Notes: generated by a model not told the origin, from the sequence alone. Shown: positions 43,747-50,850, counted from the first letter of the stretch. The stretch is 51,667 nucleotides of DNA from Anaerostipes hominis (ex Lee et al. 2021) (GCF_002270485.1 NZ_NQOG01000020.1:1-51667); one strand, 5' to 3'. Made by a program: numbers and translations.

Positions 43747-43940
43747 TAAAGAAACGGAATAAACGGCCTGGGGTGTTCGATAACGCCTGCTATTTTGAAC
43801 CTACAACTATTTGAACGGGATTCCGAATATCCGGCTGGATATCAAGCCACAACACGGTGGAAGGTAGAAGGCAGGATGAGGAAACCCACCTAGCTGTGGC
43901 TAGGAGTCAAAATTGCGGGGAACGGCATCTTGGGCATAAC
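43747..43940 (+). ncRNA. ssrS: probable 6S RNA
   Basis: A non-coding transcript with its own strong promoter and terminator. Its ends pair over a long, bulged rod: GCCTGGGGTG near 43768 with CATCTTGGGC near 43926-43935, then GTTC/GAAC, then ATTTTGA/TCAAAAT. Inside are hairpins ATATCC/GGATAT and CCTAGC/GCTAGG. The rod shape, the GGTGTTCG 5' motif and the length are those of 6S RNA, which binds the SigA holoenzyme and holds it in stationary phase. Assignment is by structure and motif recall, not by a covariance search. Confidence 0.62.
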
Positions 43941-43951
43941 AAAAGATAAGT

Positions 43952-43988
43952 TAAAGAGACTGCAGGCTGAGCCGGCAGTCTCTTTTGA
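43952..43988 (+). terminator. terminator of the 6S-like RNA
   Basis: AAAGAGACTGC pairs with GCAGTCTCTTT around a 10-12 nt loop and ends in TTTT. The group II intron starts immediately after it. Confidence 0.88.
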
Positions 43989-44588
43989 GTTTGCGCGCCA
44001 TGGGCGCACTCTAACGGGTGAAAGTCCCGAACATGCCCGGGTAGTGGGAAATGTATAGCCGAACAGCAAGGGTGTCCATCGTGAGATGGAATCTGAAGGA
44101 AGCTGAAAGCAAACCTCCGGTTCGACGGACAGAAATCGCATATAAGGCTGGACTCTGAGAGATAAGTTGGCTCAAAGCAACAAAGTCTAATAACTATCAC
44201 ATTTGTAGGAGTAAAGTAAATGCGGCGGATATATGGAGGGAAAGAGCATGCACCTTAAGCATGGAGGTCTCACAGAGGTTTCATTAGCCTAATAACAACG
44301 AACTGTGAGAAGTCAGCAGAGCCCATAGTAGTGAAGAAGTTTCTGTAACGGAAATGGAGCGAAGGGGTGAACAGTCAATCAGTTTTAGTAGAGTCTGGAT
44401 TGCAGAAGAGACAACATCTGCCGTAACCAATCGGGGAAAGGGTGGTCAATTCAAGCGAGACGGGAATCTGTTTGCGCACTGGAAGTTTGGAATACTGCCA
44501 TCGGCCGGATAATGGGAGCTGTATGAGCTGAGAGGTTCACGTACAGTTCTGAGAGGGACTTAGGGGGAGGTTCCCTGGGTCTACTTAC
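43989..44588 (+). mobile_element. ORF-less group II intron
   Basis: About 600 nt with the features of a group II ribozyme and no reverse transcriptase inside. The 5' end (GTTTGCGCG, then CTAACGGGTGAAAGTCCC) is of the usual type with a changed first motif. Domain V is a 34-nt hairpin at 44516-44549 (GAGCTGTATG...GTACAGTTC) carrying the AGC triad. Domain VI follows, and the 3' end is CTACTTAC. It abuts a rho-independent terminator, the preferred site of class C introns. Mobility would need an RT supplied in trans. Confidence 0.8.
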
Positions 44589-44852
44589 TGTATTGTTATG
44601 GTAGGAAGTGAAATGTCGGCAAAGCGAGTAATGAGAAATCTCACAAAGTTTATTGAAGAGAAACTAGGGCTTAAATACCTCGGCTTTGGGTTCTGCTTTG
44701 ACAGCAGGGCACATCAATTCAAGGCAAAACCACACGCAAAATCGATAGCAAAGTTCAAGGCGAGCATGAAGAAACTGACTTGCCGTAGTTGGGGAGTAAG
44801 CAATTCCTATAAGGTGAAGAAGCTCAATGCAGAGAGTCCTGACATATCGTGA
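44589..44852 (+). pseudogene. internal fragment of a group II intron reverse transcriptase
   Basis: The frame reads CIVMVGSEMSAKRVM directly after the intron end, then KYLGFGFCFDSRAHQFKAKP and LTCRSWGVSNSYKVKKLN. This is the palm/thumb part of LtrA-type RTs starting right after the YADD motif. About 16 residues are deleted between EEKLGL and KYLGFGF, and homology ends at about 44830. N-terminal and C-terminal parts are missing, and it lies outside domain IV, so it comes from another intron copy or a rearrangement. Confidence 0.78.
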
Positions 44853-44909
44853 TCCGCGCAGGCGGCAATATTGATGATCATAAGACTTAAAACAGGGCGT
44901 CATCATATA

Positions 44910-44960
44910 AACAGGACTTTTGTACATTGTTAAGATAAGGGTGCAAAAGTCCTTGTTTTA
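44910..44960. terminator. bidirectional terminator
   Basis: ACAGGACTTTTGTAC pairs with GTGCAAAAGTCCTTGT; flanking A- and T-runs allow use on either strand. It most likely ends the minus-strand LytTR operon. Confidence 0.75.
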
Positions 44961-45701
44961 TTTGACAGACAGACTGGAAGAATTGATGGAAAAAAACGGA
45001 TAAGTCTCCCTGCGAACATGGTCAAGATAAATCTGGCCGATGGGGACGGGAGTTTCGTGGCCTGTCAGGAAGATATTTTCCTTATCCGCATCTAAAATAT
45101 AGGAGAGGTTTACGATGTAAGAACGGTGGACACGGATAAAACCTTTGTTTTTAACAGACTGTTCTATGATATTGAGTTTGGAATAGAATTCAAAACTCCG
45201 GTCTTTAAAATGTACAACCACGAGGCGTCCGAGAGTCTCAAAATGAGAAATATCGGAAAGCTGAATGCACTGGAACGTGGTCCGGTTTTTACAGACGATA
45301 TACGGCTTCTTTTTTTGCTTGAAAACCGAGTAAGCATTGAGAAAGACAGATTCGCCCCTGATAAAGTTCAGCTTTGACTTGATGATGTAATTGAAAGGGT
45401 AAGCGGCAAAGCAGTCACTGGCACATTCCGCGCGGACTCCGAGAAAGATCACGAGTCCCCACGGATCATACTCGTGGATACGGAGAACCGTGTCAATCCC
45501 GCTTATGTCTTTCAGTCCGGCTTCAACAAAATAAAGATCAAAAAAGTGGTTTGGGTTCTCTAAGTAAACAAGAAACTCCTCACCCGAAGAAAATGCCCGA
45601 ATACTGACAGGGATCTGATGTCTCTCGGCGATCAACTCAAAAAGTTCTATGTACTTATGCAGTGTTGCGGGAGTATCATCACAAAAGCAGATTGAAAACA
45701 T
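44958..45701 (-). CDS. LytTR-family regulator with altered receiver domain
   Basis: A 247-residue protein with a CheY-like N-terminal domain and a C-terminal LytTR DNA-binding domain (about 140-240; FIRVHRSYIVNLSYI is the core). The acidic pocket CDD (7-9) remains, but the phosphoacceptor position in DLYFVEAGL carries Glu60 instead of Asp, a change that can mimic the phosphorylated state. Lys in YIIKSKL is kept. RBS AAGGTGAT. It is the downstream gene of a two-gene operon; no histidine kinase is nearby. Confidence 0.85.
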   Translation of the reverse strand: MFSICFCDDTPATLHKYIELFELIAERHQIPVSIRAFSSGEEFLVYLENPNHFFDLYFVEAGLKDISGIDTVLRIHEYDPWGLVIFLGVRAECASDCFAAYPFNYIIKSKLNFIRGESVFLNAYSVFKQKKKPYIVCKNRTTFQCIQLSDISHFETLGRLVVVHFKDRSFEFYSKLNIIEQSVKNKGFIRVHRSYIVNLSYILDADKENIFLTGHETPVPIGQIYLDHVRRETYPFFSINSSSLSVK

Positions 45702-45720
45702 AATATCACCTTCTTAATTC

Positions 45721-46455
45721 TTATAGGGTGTAGATTTTAAGCTGTGACAACATTTTTCGTACCTGACTTAAATAGGTGGTTCCTATGGGCAGAGTAAATC
45801 CATTCGTCAGCCGTACCGTGCGGTCAGTAATCTGGTCAATATGGCGCATGTTGATGAGAAAGGATCTGTGAATGCGCAGAAATCCTTTCGGTGTTAATTC
45901 TTTTTCCAGCCTGGACATGGACATATAAAACGAAAAGCTGGTGTTGCTGTGGTATACAGTTGTAATCCTCTGAAAGATTTCAAAGTAGTAAATATCACCC
46001 AGAGGTATGTAATGTTCATGCGCGCCGCTGCCGCACTGGAACAGGTTGTTCCGCCTCCTTTCGGCCAGTGAAAGAGCTTTTAAATATACAGGTTTGAATT
46101 GTTCCAGAGTCAGATATTTGAGATAGAAAAAGTAAAAAGGAAACGTAGGGAAAGTATTTGCAGCAAGCTGTTTATTGGCAGAGATAAAAATAAGCAGGGC
46201 ATGACAGCAAAGCTTGCGGAGACTTTTGGCCGCTTCAAGACCGACAATCTCATCGTCTTTGCTTTTTGATATTCTCAGGAAAATAATATCTGCCCGTTCC
46301 GGATGAGATGACAGATCAAATAATAATTCGTCTTTATTGGTGTATTTAAATATATGGATGTTAAAGTGGTGCTCTGAAGCAATGTCTTTCAATGTTTTTA
46401 TATGATCTTCGGAGGAGTTCCGATTATTGTTAAAAGTGTAAATGTTCATTGGCAT
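45721..46455 (-). CDS. LytTR-family regulator with degenerate receiver domain
   Basis: A 244-residue protein of the same architecture as its downstream neighbour. In the N-terminal domain the phosphoacceptor position in ADIIFLRIS is Arg61, and the acidic pocket at the N-terminus is also lost (NIYTFNNNR), so it should not be phosphorylated. The LytTR core FLRIHRSFLINMRHI (about 190-205) is intact. Three in-frame ATGs are possible (46473, 46455, 46449); 46455 has GGAG at 5 nt. 19 nt separate it from the next gene. Confidence 0.83.
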   Translation of the reverse strand: MPMNIYTFNNNRNSSEDHIKTLKDIASEHHFNIHIFKYTNKDELLFDLSSHPERADIIFLRISKSKDDEIVGLEAAKSLRKLCCHALLIFISANKQLAANTFPTFPFYFFYLKYLTLEQFKPVYLKALSLAERRRNNLFQCGSGAHEHYIPLGDIYYFEIFQRITTVYHSNTSFSFYMSMSRLEKELTPKGFLRIHRSFLINMRHIDQITDRTVRLTNGFTLPIGTTYLSQVRKMLSQLKIYTL

Positions 46456-46605
46456 ATACTCTCCATTTCGCATTTTGTACTTCTCTATTTTACCATGGAA
46501 AAAGTTAGAAGCACAACAAGAAACCGAATCTTTTTAAATATGTCTGGATATCTGTTTTTATTTTCGGTATAATTATTTAATATCTTTTAAAAGGAGCAGT
46601 ATCAT

Positions 46606-47745
46606 ATGAAATTTTATAATAAAAACACACAGGGATTCTTTGGACTTGTGGCGTTTGGAGTACTTCTCTATTTGGGTGTCAGCAATATAAGCTACATATT
46701 GAAGGCATTCTCCTATTTAGTCTCAGTGATTTTCCCGTTTATTATCGGAGGATGTATGGCATTTATTATCAATGTGCCAATGAGATTTTTTGAAACAAAG
46801 CTGTTTTCAAAAGTGAAAAAAGGAAAGCGGGCACTGAGCCTGATCCTGGCTGTCGTATGTATTATCAGTGTTCTGGCGCTGATCAGTTTTCTCATTCTTC
46901 CGGAACTTGCCAATACACTTTACAGCCTGGCATCCAGCATTCCGGGATTTGTGAACGAGATCAAAGAATTTTTACAGAATGTATCCAACAATCCTCTGTT
47001 CACCAAACAGAATCTGATGAAGATCGACTTAGATTGGAATAAAATCAGTACAGAACTGATGGGATTTTTCCAGTCCGGCGCCAGCAATATTCTGGGCTCC
47101 ACGGTATCTGTCATCAGTTCGGCAGTACAGACCGTAGTGACATTTTTGCTTGGCATTGTTTTTGCAGTTAATGCACTGCTGAAAAAGGAGAAGCTGGTAC
47201 TTCAGACGAAGAAACTTCTATACTCTTATCTGAAAGAAGCATATGCGGACCGTATCATATACATTGGAAACATGTGTAATCTGGCATTTTCAAGTTTTTT
47301 GTCCGGCCAGTGTACGGAAGCCGTAATCCTGGGCACGATCATTTTTATCTGCATGAATATACTCGGTCTGCCTTATGCCATGCTGATCGCCATGTTTATC
47401 GGCGTGACTTCGCTGATCCCTATTTTGGGAGGATTCATCGGAAGCACTCTGGGGGCGGTTCTGATTTTTATGGTAAGCCCGTTTAAGATGGTTATTTTTG
47501 TTATCATGTTTGTTGTAGTACAGCAGATTGAAGGGAATCTTATTTATCCTCATGTTGTGGGAAATTCAGTGGGTCTTCCTGCCATCTGGGTCTTAGTTGC
47601 AGTGACCGTCGGCGGCAATCTGGCCGGAGTAGCCGGAATGTTTATCAGTATCCCGGCCTGTTCCGTTATTTATGCGCTTTTAAGGGATGCAGCCAACGAA
47701 AGACTGAGGAAAAAAGGGCTGCTTGAGAAAGTTCAGAATAAATAG
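46606..47745 (+). CDS. AI-2E family transporter (PF01594)
   Basis: A 379-residue membrane protein with N-terminal hydrophobic helices (about 10-50 and 60-90), an extracellular/peripheral segment (about 100-150) and a C-terminal bundle with PYAMLIAMFIGVTSLIPILG and GNLIYPHVVG, family signatures. Members export AI-2 or other small solutes or act as antiporters; the substrate here is unknown. RBS AAAGGAG. A TATAAT lies at 46568-46573 with a poor -35. It is divergent from the LytTR pair, which may regulate it. Confidence 0.87.
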   Translation: MKFYNKNTQGFFGLVAFGVLLYLGVSNISYILKAFSYLVSVIFPFIIGGCMAFIINVPMRFFETKLFSKVKKGKRALSLILAVVCIISVLALISFLILPELANTLYSLASSIPGFVNEIKEFLQNVSNNPLFTKQNLMKIDLDWNKISTELMGFFQSGASNILGSTVSVISSAVQTVVTFLLGIVFAVNALLKKEKLVLQTKKLLYSYLKEAYADRIIYIGNMCNLAFSSFLSGQCTEAVILGTIIFICMNILGLPYAMLIAMFIGVTSLIPILGGFIGSTLGAVLIFMVSPFKMVIFVIMFVVVQQIEGNLIYPHVVGNSVGLPAIWVLVAVTVGGNLAGVAGMFISIPACSVIYALLRDAANERLRKKGLLEKVQNK

Positions 47746-47805
47746 TGTATATTCCGCGGAATTTAGGTCCATAATACTCCTATATTATTTATGGAGGTGG
47801 AAGGA

Positions 47806-47985
47806 ATGGACCGTGACGATATTATCTGTCCATGTGTCGATGTGACCGTGGGAGAAATTATGGATGCCTATGAAGAAGGTGCCACAACAGTGGATGCAGT
47901 CAAAGACGCAACCGGCGCAGGAAGCATCTGCGGGGCTTGTCTTGACAATATTGAAGAATTACTTACAGAGTTAAAATCCAAATAA
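47806..47985 (+). CDS. BFD-like [2Fe-2S]-binding small protein
   Basis: A 59-residue protein whose four cysteines (Cys8, Cys10, Cys42 and Cys45 in CPCVDVT and SICGACL) form the BFD-like [2Fe-2S] site. Such domains are found in bacterioferritin-associated ferredoxin and in the ends of larger oxidoreductases; here it stands alone. An ATG at 47791 is in frame but has no RBS, whereas 47806 has GGAGG 8 nt upstream. Its partner is unknown. Its last codons overlap a hairpin repeat. Confidence 0.83.
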   Translation: MDRDDIICPCVDVTVGEIMDAYEEGATTVDAVKDATGAGSICGACLDNIEELLTELKSK

Positions 47986-48062
47986 TTTCCTTACGCATCT
48001 GTGTACAACCCGCGGAGCGTTTTTATTTCATAGGGAAGGTCGTAGAACTTTCCTATGAAATA
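47981..48062 (-). repeat. dispersed hairpin repeat, copy B
   Basis: The reverse complement is almost identical to copy C (50769-50850): TTATTTCATAGGAAAGTTC, ACGACCTTCCCTATGAAATAA, AAACGCTCCGCGGGTTGT, then ACACAGATGCGTAAGG. The first two blocks form a stem of at least 12 bp. It starts within the last codons of the BFD-like gene, so that gene's stop is inside the repeat. Confidence 0.88.
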
Positions 48063-48063
48063 A

Positions 48064-48116
48064 CAAAAGGCCGGAGAATTGATGAGATATCACTTCTCCG
48101 GCCTTGACTTTTTTTA
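48064..48116. terminator. terminator between the ferredoxin and tetR genes
   Basis: AAAAGGCCGGAGAA (48065-48078) pairs with TTCTCCGGCCTT (48094-48105), followed by TTTTTTT shortly after. The tetR -35 lies in its 3' flank. Confidence 0.82.
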
Positions 48117-48132
48117 TGGGAGATTCTAAAAT
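48104..48132 (+). promoter_or_regulatory. SigA promoter for tetR
   Basis: TTGACT (48104-48109), 17 nt, TAAAAT (48127-48132). The operator begins on the next base. Confidence 0.78.
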
Positions 48133-48148
48133 GAAAGTAAATACTTGC
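48133..48148 (+). promoter_or_regulatory. TetR operator, site 1 (tetR promoter)
   Basis: GAAAGTAAATACTTGC differs by one base from the reverse complement of site 2 (48798-48813). It covers the transcription start of tetR, which suggests autorepression. Confidence 0.75.
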
Positions 48149-48170
48149 ATTACAGAGAGGGATGATACAT

Positions 48171-48749
48171 ATGGACGAGACCGGTCAAAAAATTATAGAT
48201 GCGACTATGTCTCTGGTAAGGGATAAAGGCTACGTGGCAACGACTACAAAAGATATCGCAAATTCCGCAGGGGTGAATGAATGCACCCTGTTTCGGAAGT
48301 TTCAGAATAAGAAAAGTATCGTTATGAGCGGTATCGAGCAGGAAAAGTGGCGGGCGGATTTTACGCCGGATGTATTTCAGGATGTCCGGTGGGAGCTGCA
48401 GTATGATCTGGAAATGTATATGAGAGAGTATATGAAGAGGATTACCCCTGACTTTGTGAGACTCTCCATCGGCCTGCGGGCTCCGCAGATTTATGAGGAA
48501 ACAGCGCCGTTTATTATGAAAATCCCTCAGGCGTTCCTCTCATCGTTGATTTCTTACTTTGAACAGATGGCGCAGAGAGGTAAGCTTCCCAGGTCGGATT
48601 TTGAGATTTTGGCTATGACGCTTTTTTCCAGCGCTTTTGGTTATACGTTTTTAAATGCGTCGTTTGAAGAAAAGCTTACGGAGGTTGGGAGAGAAGACTT
48701 TATTAAAAAAACAGTTGCCGCATTCCTGTATGGAATTACGGCAGAGTGA
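48171..48749 (+). CDS. TetR/AcrR-family transcriptional regulator
   Basis: A 192-residue regulator. The N-terminal HTH is clear: IIDATMSLVRDKGYVATTTK followed by DIANSAGVNECTLFRKFQNK (about 8-47). The C-terminal ligand domain is helical and of unknown specificity. ATG 48171 with GAGAGGG upstream is preferred over 48162, which overlaps the RBS. Matching 16-bp palindromic sites in its own promoter and in the promoter of the acetolactate synthase gene make both likely targets. Confidence 0.88.
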   Translation: MDETGQKIIDATMSLVRDKGYVATTTKDIANSAGVNECTLFRKFQNKKSIVMSGIEQEKWRADFTPDVFQDVRWELQYDLEMYMREYMKRITPDFVRLSIGLRAPQIYEETAPFIMKIPQAFLSSLISYFEQMAQRGKLPRSDFEILAMTLFSSAFGYTFLNASFEEKLTEVGREDFIKKTVAAFLYGITAE

Positions 48750-48767
48750 AGAAGGCGGCATTGTCTT

Positions 48768-48797
48768 TTGACGGTGCCGTATAAATATAACTAATAT
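48768..48797 (+). promoter_or_regulatory. SigA promoter for the acetolactate synthase gene
   Basis: TTGACG (48768-48773), 18 nt, TAATAT (48792-48797). The operator follows immediately, as in the tetR promoter. Confidence 0.7.
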
Positions 48798-48813
48798 GCA
48801 AGTATTTACTTGC
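48798..48813 (+). promoter_or_regulatory. TetR operator, site 2 (acetolactate synthase promoter)
   Basis: GCAAGTA-TT-TACTTGC is a perfect 7+2+7 palindrome placed directly after the -10, in the same relative position as site 1. Confidence 0.8.
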
Positions 48814-48840
48814 TTTATGAAGTGAATGGAGGAATATTAC

Positions 48841-50565
48841 ATGGAGATTACAGGAGCACAGCTGGTTGTGAAAGCGTTAAAGGCGGAAAAAACAGATACT
48901 TTGTTTGCGTATCCGGGAGGTCAGGTAATTGATTTATTTAACGAGCTTTATGATGAGAAGGAGATCAGAGTCATTACGCCGCGCCATGAACAGGGACTAG
49001 TGCATGCGGCAGACGGATATGCCAGGGCTTCGGGAAAAACAGGAGTCTGTATTGTGACCAGCGGACCTGGGACGACCAATCTTGTGACCGGCATTGCCAC
49101 TGCAAATATAGACAGTGTTCCACTTGTTTGTTTTACGGGACAGGTTTCTTCAGGGCTGATCGGGAGAGAATCTTTTCAGGAAGTAAATACGATTAAGATC
49201 ATGAAGAGTATATGTAAATATGTAGTGACTGTACGTGACCGCAGTGAACTGGGGAAAGCGATCCGCAGTGCCTTTCAGGCAGTCCGGTCAGGAAGGCCCG
49301 GAGCGGCAGTCGTTGATCTGCCGAAAGACATTCAGCAGGAAATGGGTTCTGACTTTTATCCGCTGTGCACAGACGATAAACCTGAAGTGCCTGTGCCACA
49401 GGAAGTAATAGACCGCTGTCTGGAAGCTTTAAGGGCAGCCCGAAAACCTCTTTTTTTGCTGGGAGGAGGTGTACATATTGCAGGGGCGGAAAAAGAAATG
49501 GCCAGTCTGGCAGAAAAGACCGGGATACCGGTTGTCACGACCATTATGGGGAAAGGGGTCCTTCCCTCAGATCATCCGCTGTATATGGGGAATCTGGGTA
49601 TTCACGGAAGTTTCGCTGCAAATATGGCCACCAGTGAGTGTGATGTTCTGTTTGCCATCGGCACCCGGTTTAACGACCGCATAACAGGAAAAACGGACAG
49701 CTTTGCAGACAAGGCAGTTATTATCCATGCAGACATCGAGCCGGATGTGATCTCGCGAAATGTACCGGCAGATATATCGGTTGCCGCAGATGCAGGGAAA
49801 CTGATCAGAATTCTTCTTGAAAGAGCAAAGCCGTCTGCGGCCGGGGAGTGGGTCAGCCGTCTGAAACTGTGGAAACAGCGGCATCCGGTCACTTTAAAGA
49901 AAAGCACATCTGGAGAAATGAGCGCACAGAATGTGATAGAATACATCAATGATCTGTTTGACAGTGCCGTGATCACAACGGATGTGGGACAAAATCAGAT
50001 GTGGGCGTCACAGTTTTTGAAACTGTCGGAGAAGAGAAAAATGCTCACCTCCGGAGGTATGGGAACAATGGGCTATGGTTTCCCTGCTGCCATAGGTGCT
50101 AAATTAGGAGTACCCCGAAAAGATGTTATAGCCATCTGCGGAGACGGCGGATTTCAGATGAATATTCAGGAACTTGCCACGGCAGCGCTCTATGAACTCC
50201 CCATTATCATCTGCATCTTCAACAACGGTTATCTGGGCAATGTCCGGCAGTGGCAGGAGATGTTTTATGACAGGCGTTATTCTGCCACATGTACCTGCCG
50301 CAGAGAAAGCTGTATGAAAGAATGCAAAAGTGCGTCTGCACACTGTCTATCCGGTTATATCCCTGATTTTGTCCATTTGGCACAGAGTTACGGGGCAGAA
50401 GGGATTCGTGTCCGGGAAGTGAAAGACATTCGGAGCGCTCTCCTGAAAGCCAAAGAGAGCAAGAATGTCCCTACGGTTATTGAGTTTATAATAGGCAGAG
50501 AACAGAATGTACTTCCAATTGTACCTCCGGGAAATTCACTGGAAAATATGATCGGCGGAGAATAA
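48841..50565 (+). CDS. ilvB: acetolactate synthase large subunit-like ThDP enzyme with Cys-rich insertion
   Basis: A 574-residue ThDP enzyme that should condense two pyruvates (or pyruvate with 2-oxobutyrate). Catalytic Glu50 (RHEQG), GPGTTN (75-80), the FAD-type middle domain and the ThDP motif GDG...NN (434-462) are present. Between MFYDRRYSATC and YIPDF is an insertion with five cysteines (484, 486, 491, 495, 502), a possible metal or redox site. No ilvN small subunit follows, so it is an orphan. ATG 48841 has GGAGG 8 nt away; ATG 48826 overlaps that RBS. It is probably repressed by the adjacent TetR protein. Confidence 0.87.
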   Translation: MEITGAQLVVKALKAEKTDTLFAYPGGQVIDLFNELYDEKEIRVITPRHEQGLVHAADGYARASGKTGVCIVTSGPGTTNLVTGIATANIDSVPLVCFTGQVSSGLIGRESFQEVNTIKIMKSICKYVVTVRDRSELGKAIRSAFQAVRSGRPGAAVVDLPKDIQQEMGSDFYPLCTDDKPEVPVPQEVIDRCLEALRAARKPLFLLGGGVHIAGAEKEMASLAEKTGIPVVTTIMGKGVLPSDHPLYMGNLGIHGSFAANMATSECDVLFAIGTRFNDRITGKTDSFADKAVIIHADIEPDVISRNVPADISVAADAGKLIRILLERAKPSAAGEWVSRLKLWKQRHPVTLKKSTSGEMSAQNVIEYINDLFDSAVITTDVGQNQMWASQFLKLSEKRKMLTSGGMGTMGYGFPAAIGAKLGVPRKDVIAICGDGGFQMNIQELATAALYELPIIICIFNNGYLGNVRQWQEMFYDRRYSATCTCRRESCMKECKSASAHCLSGYIPDFVHLAQSYGAEGIRVREVKDIRSALLKAKESKNVPTVIEFIIGREQNVLPIVPPGNSLENMIGGE

Positions 50566-50595
50566 GGGGAGAGATGAAAAACTTGGGTTTTCTTG

Positions 50596-50624
50596 TTGAC
50601 ATTCCATGACAGAGATGATATTAT
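50596..50624 (+). promoter_or_regulatory. SigA promoter for tRNA-Leu
   Basis: TTGACA (50596-50601), 17 nt, TATTAT (50619-50624) with a TGA extended -10. Near-consensus, as expected for a tRNA gene. Confidence 0.88.
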
Positions 50625-50644
50625 ATTCAAGGTCGTCAAGACAA

Positions 50645-50728
50645 GCCGGCGTGTCGGAATTGGCAGACGAGACAGACTCAAAATCTGTTGTCCTTACGGG
50701 CGTATGGGTTCGAGTCCCATTGCCGGCA
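50645..50728 (+). tRNA. tRNA-Leu (CAA)
   Basis: The acceptor arms GCCGGCG and TGCCGGC pair (last pair G-U) with A73 at 50728; CCA is not encoded. The anticodon stem ACAGA/TCTGT encloses the loop CTCAAAA, so the anticodon is CAA, reading UUG. A long variable arm (TGTCCTTACGGGCGT) marks a class II tRNA. The T-arm GGGTTCGAGTCCC is perfect. It stands alone with its own promoter and terminator. Confidence 0.95.
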
Positions 50729-50736
50729 TAGTAAAG

Positions 50737-50770
50737 AACAGCTGAAACCAATAAATTCAGCTGTTTTTTT
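50737..50770 (+). terminator. terminator of tRNA-Leu
   Basis: AACAGCTGAA pairs with TTCAGCTGTT around a 9-nt loop and continues into T's, the last of which begin repeat copy C. Confidence 0.88.
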
Positions 50771-50850
50771 ATTTCATAGGAAAGTTCACGACCTTCCCTA
50801 TGAAATAAAAACGCTCCGCGGGTTGTGCACAGATGCGTAAGGAAATTATT
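50769..50850 (+). repeat. dispersed hairpin repeat, copy C
   Basis: TTATTTCATAGG and CCTATGAAATAA flank a short centre, followed by AAACGCTCCGCGGGTTGTGC and ACAGATGCGTAAGG. It is nearly identical to copy B in inverted orientation and clearly related to copy A. It directly follows the tRNA terminator. Confidence 0.9.

Noticed and set aside
46496-46530. LytTR binding site between the regulators and the permease
   Set aside because: Only one half-site fits; no second repeat at the required spacing, so it is not listed as a feature.
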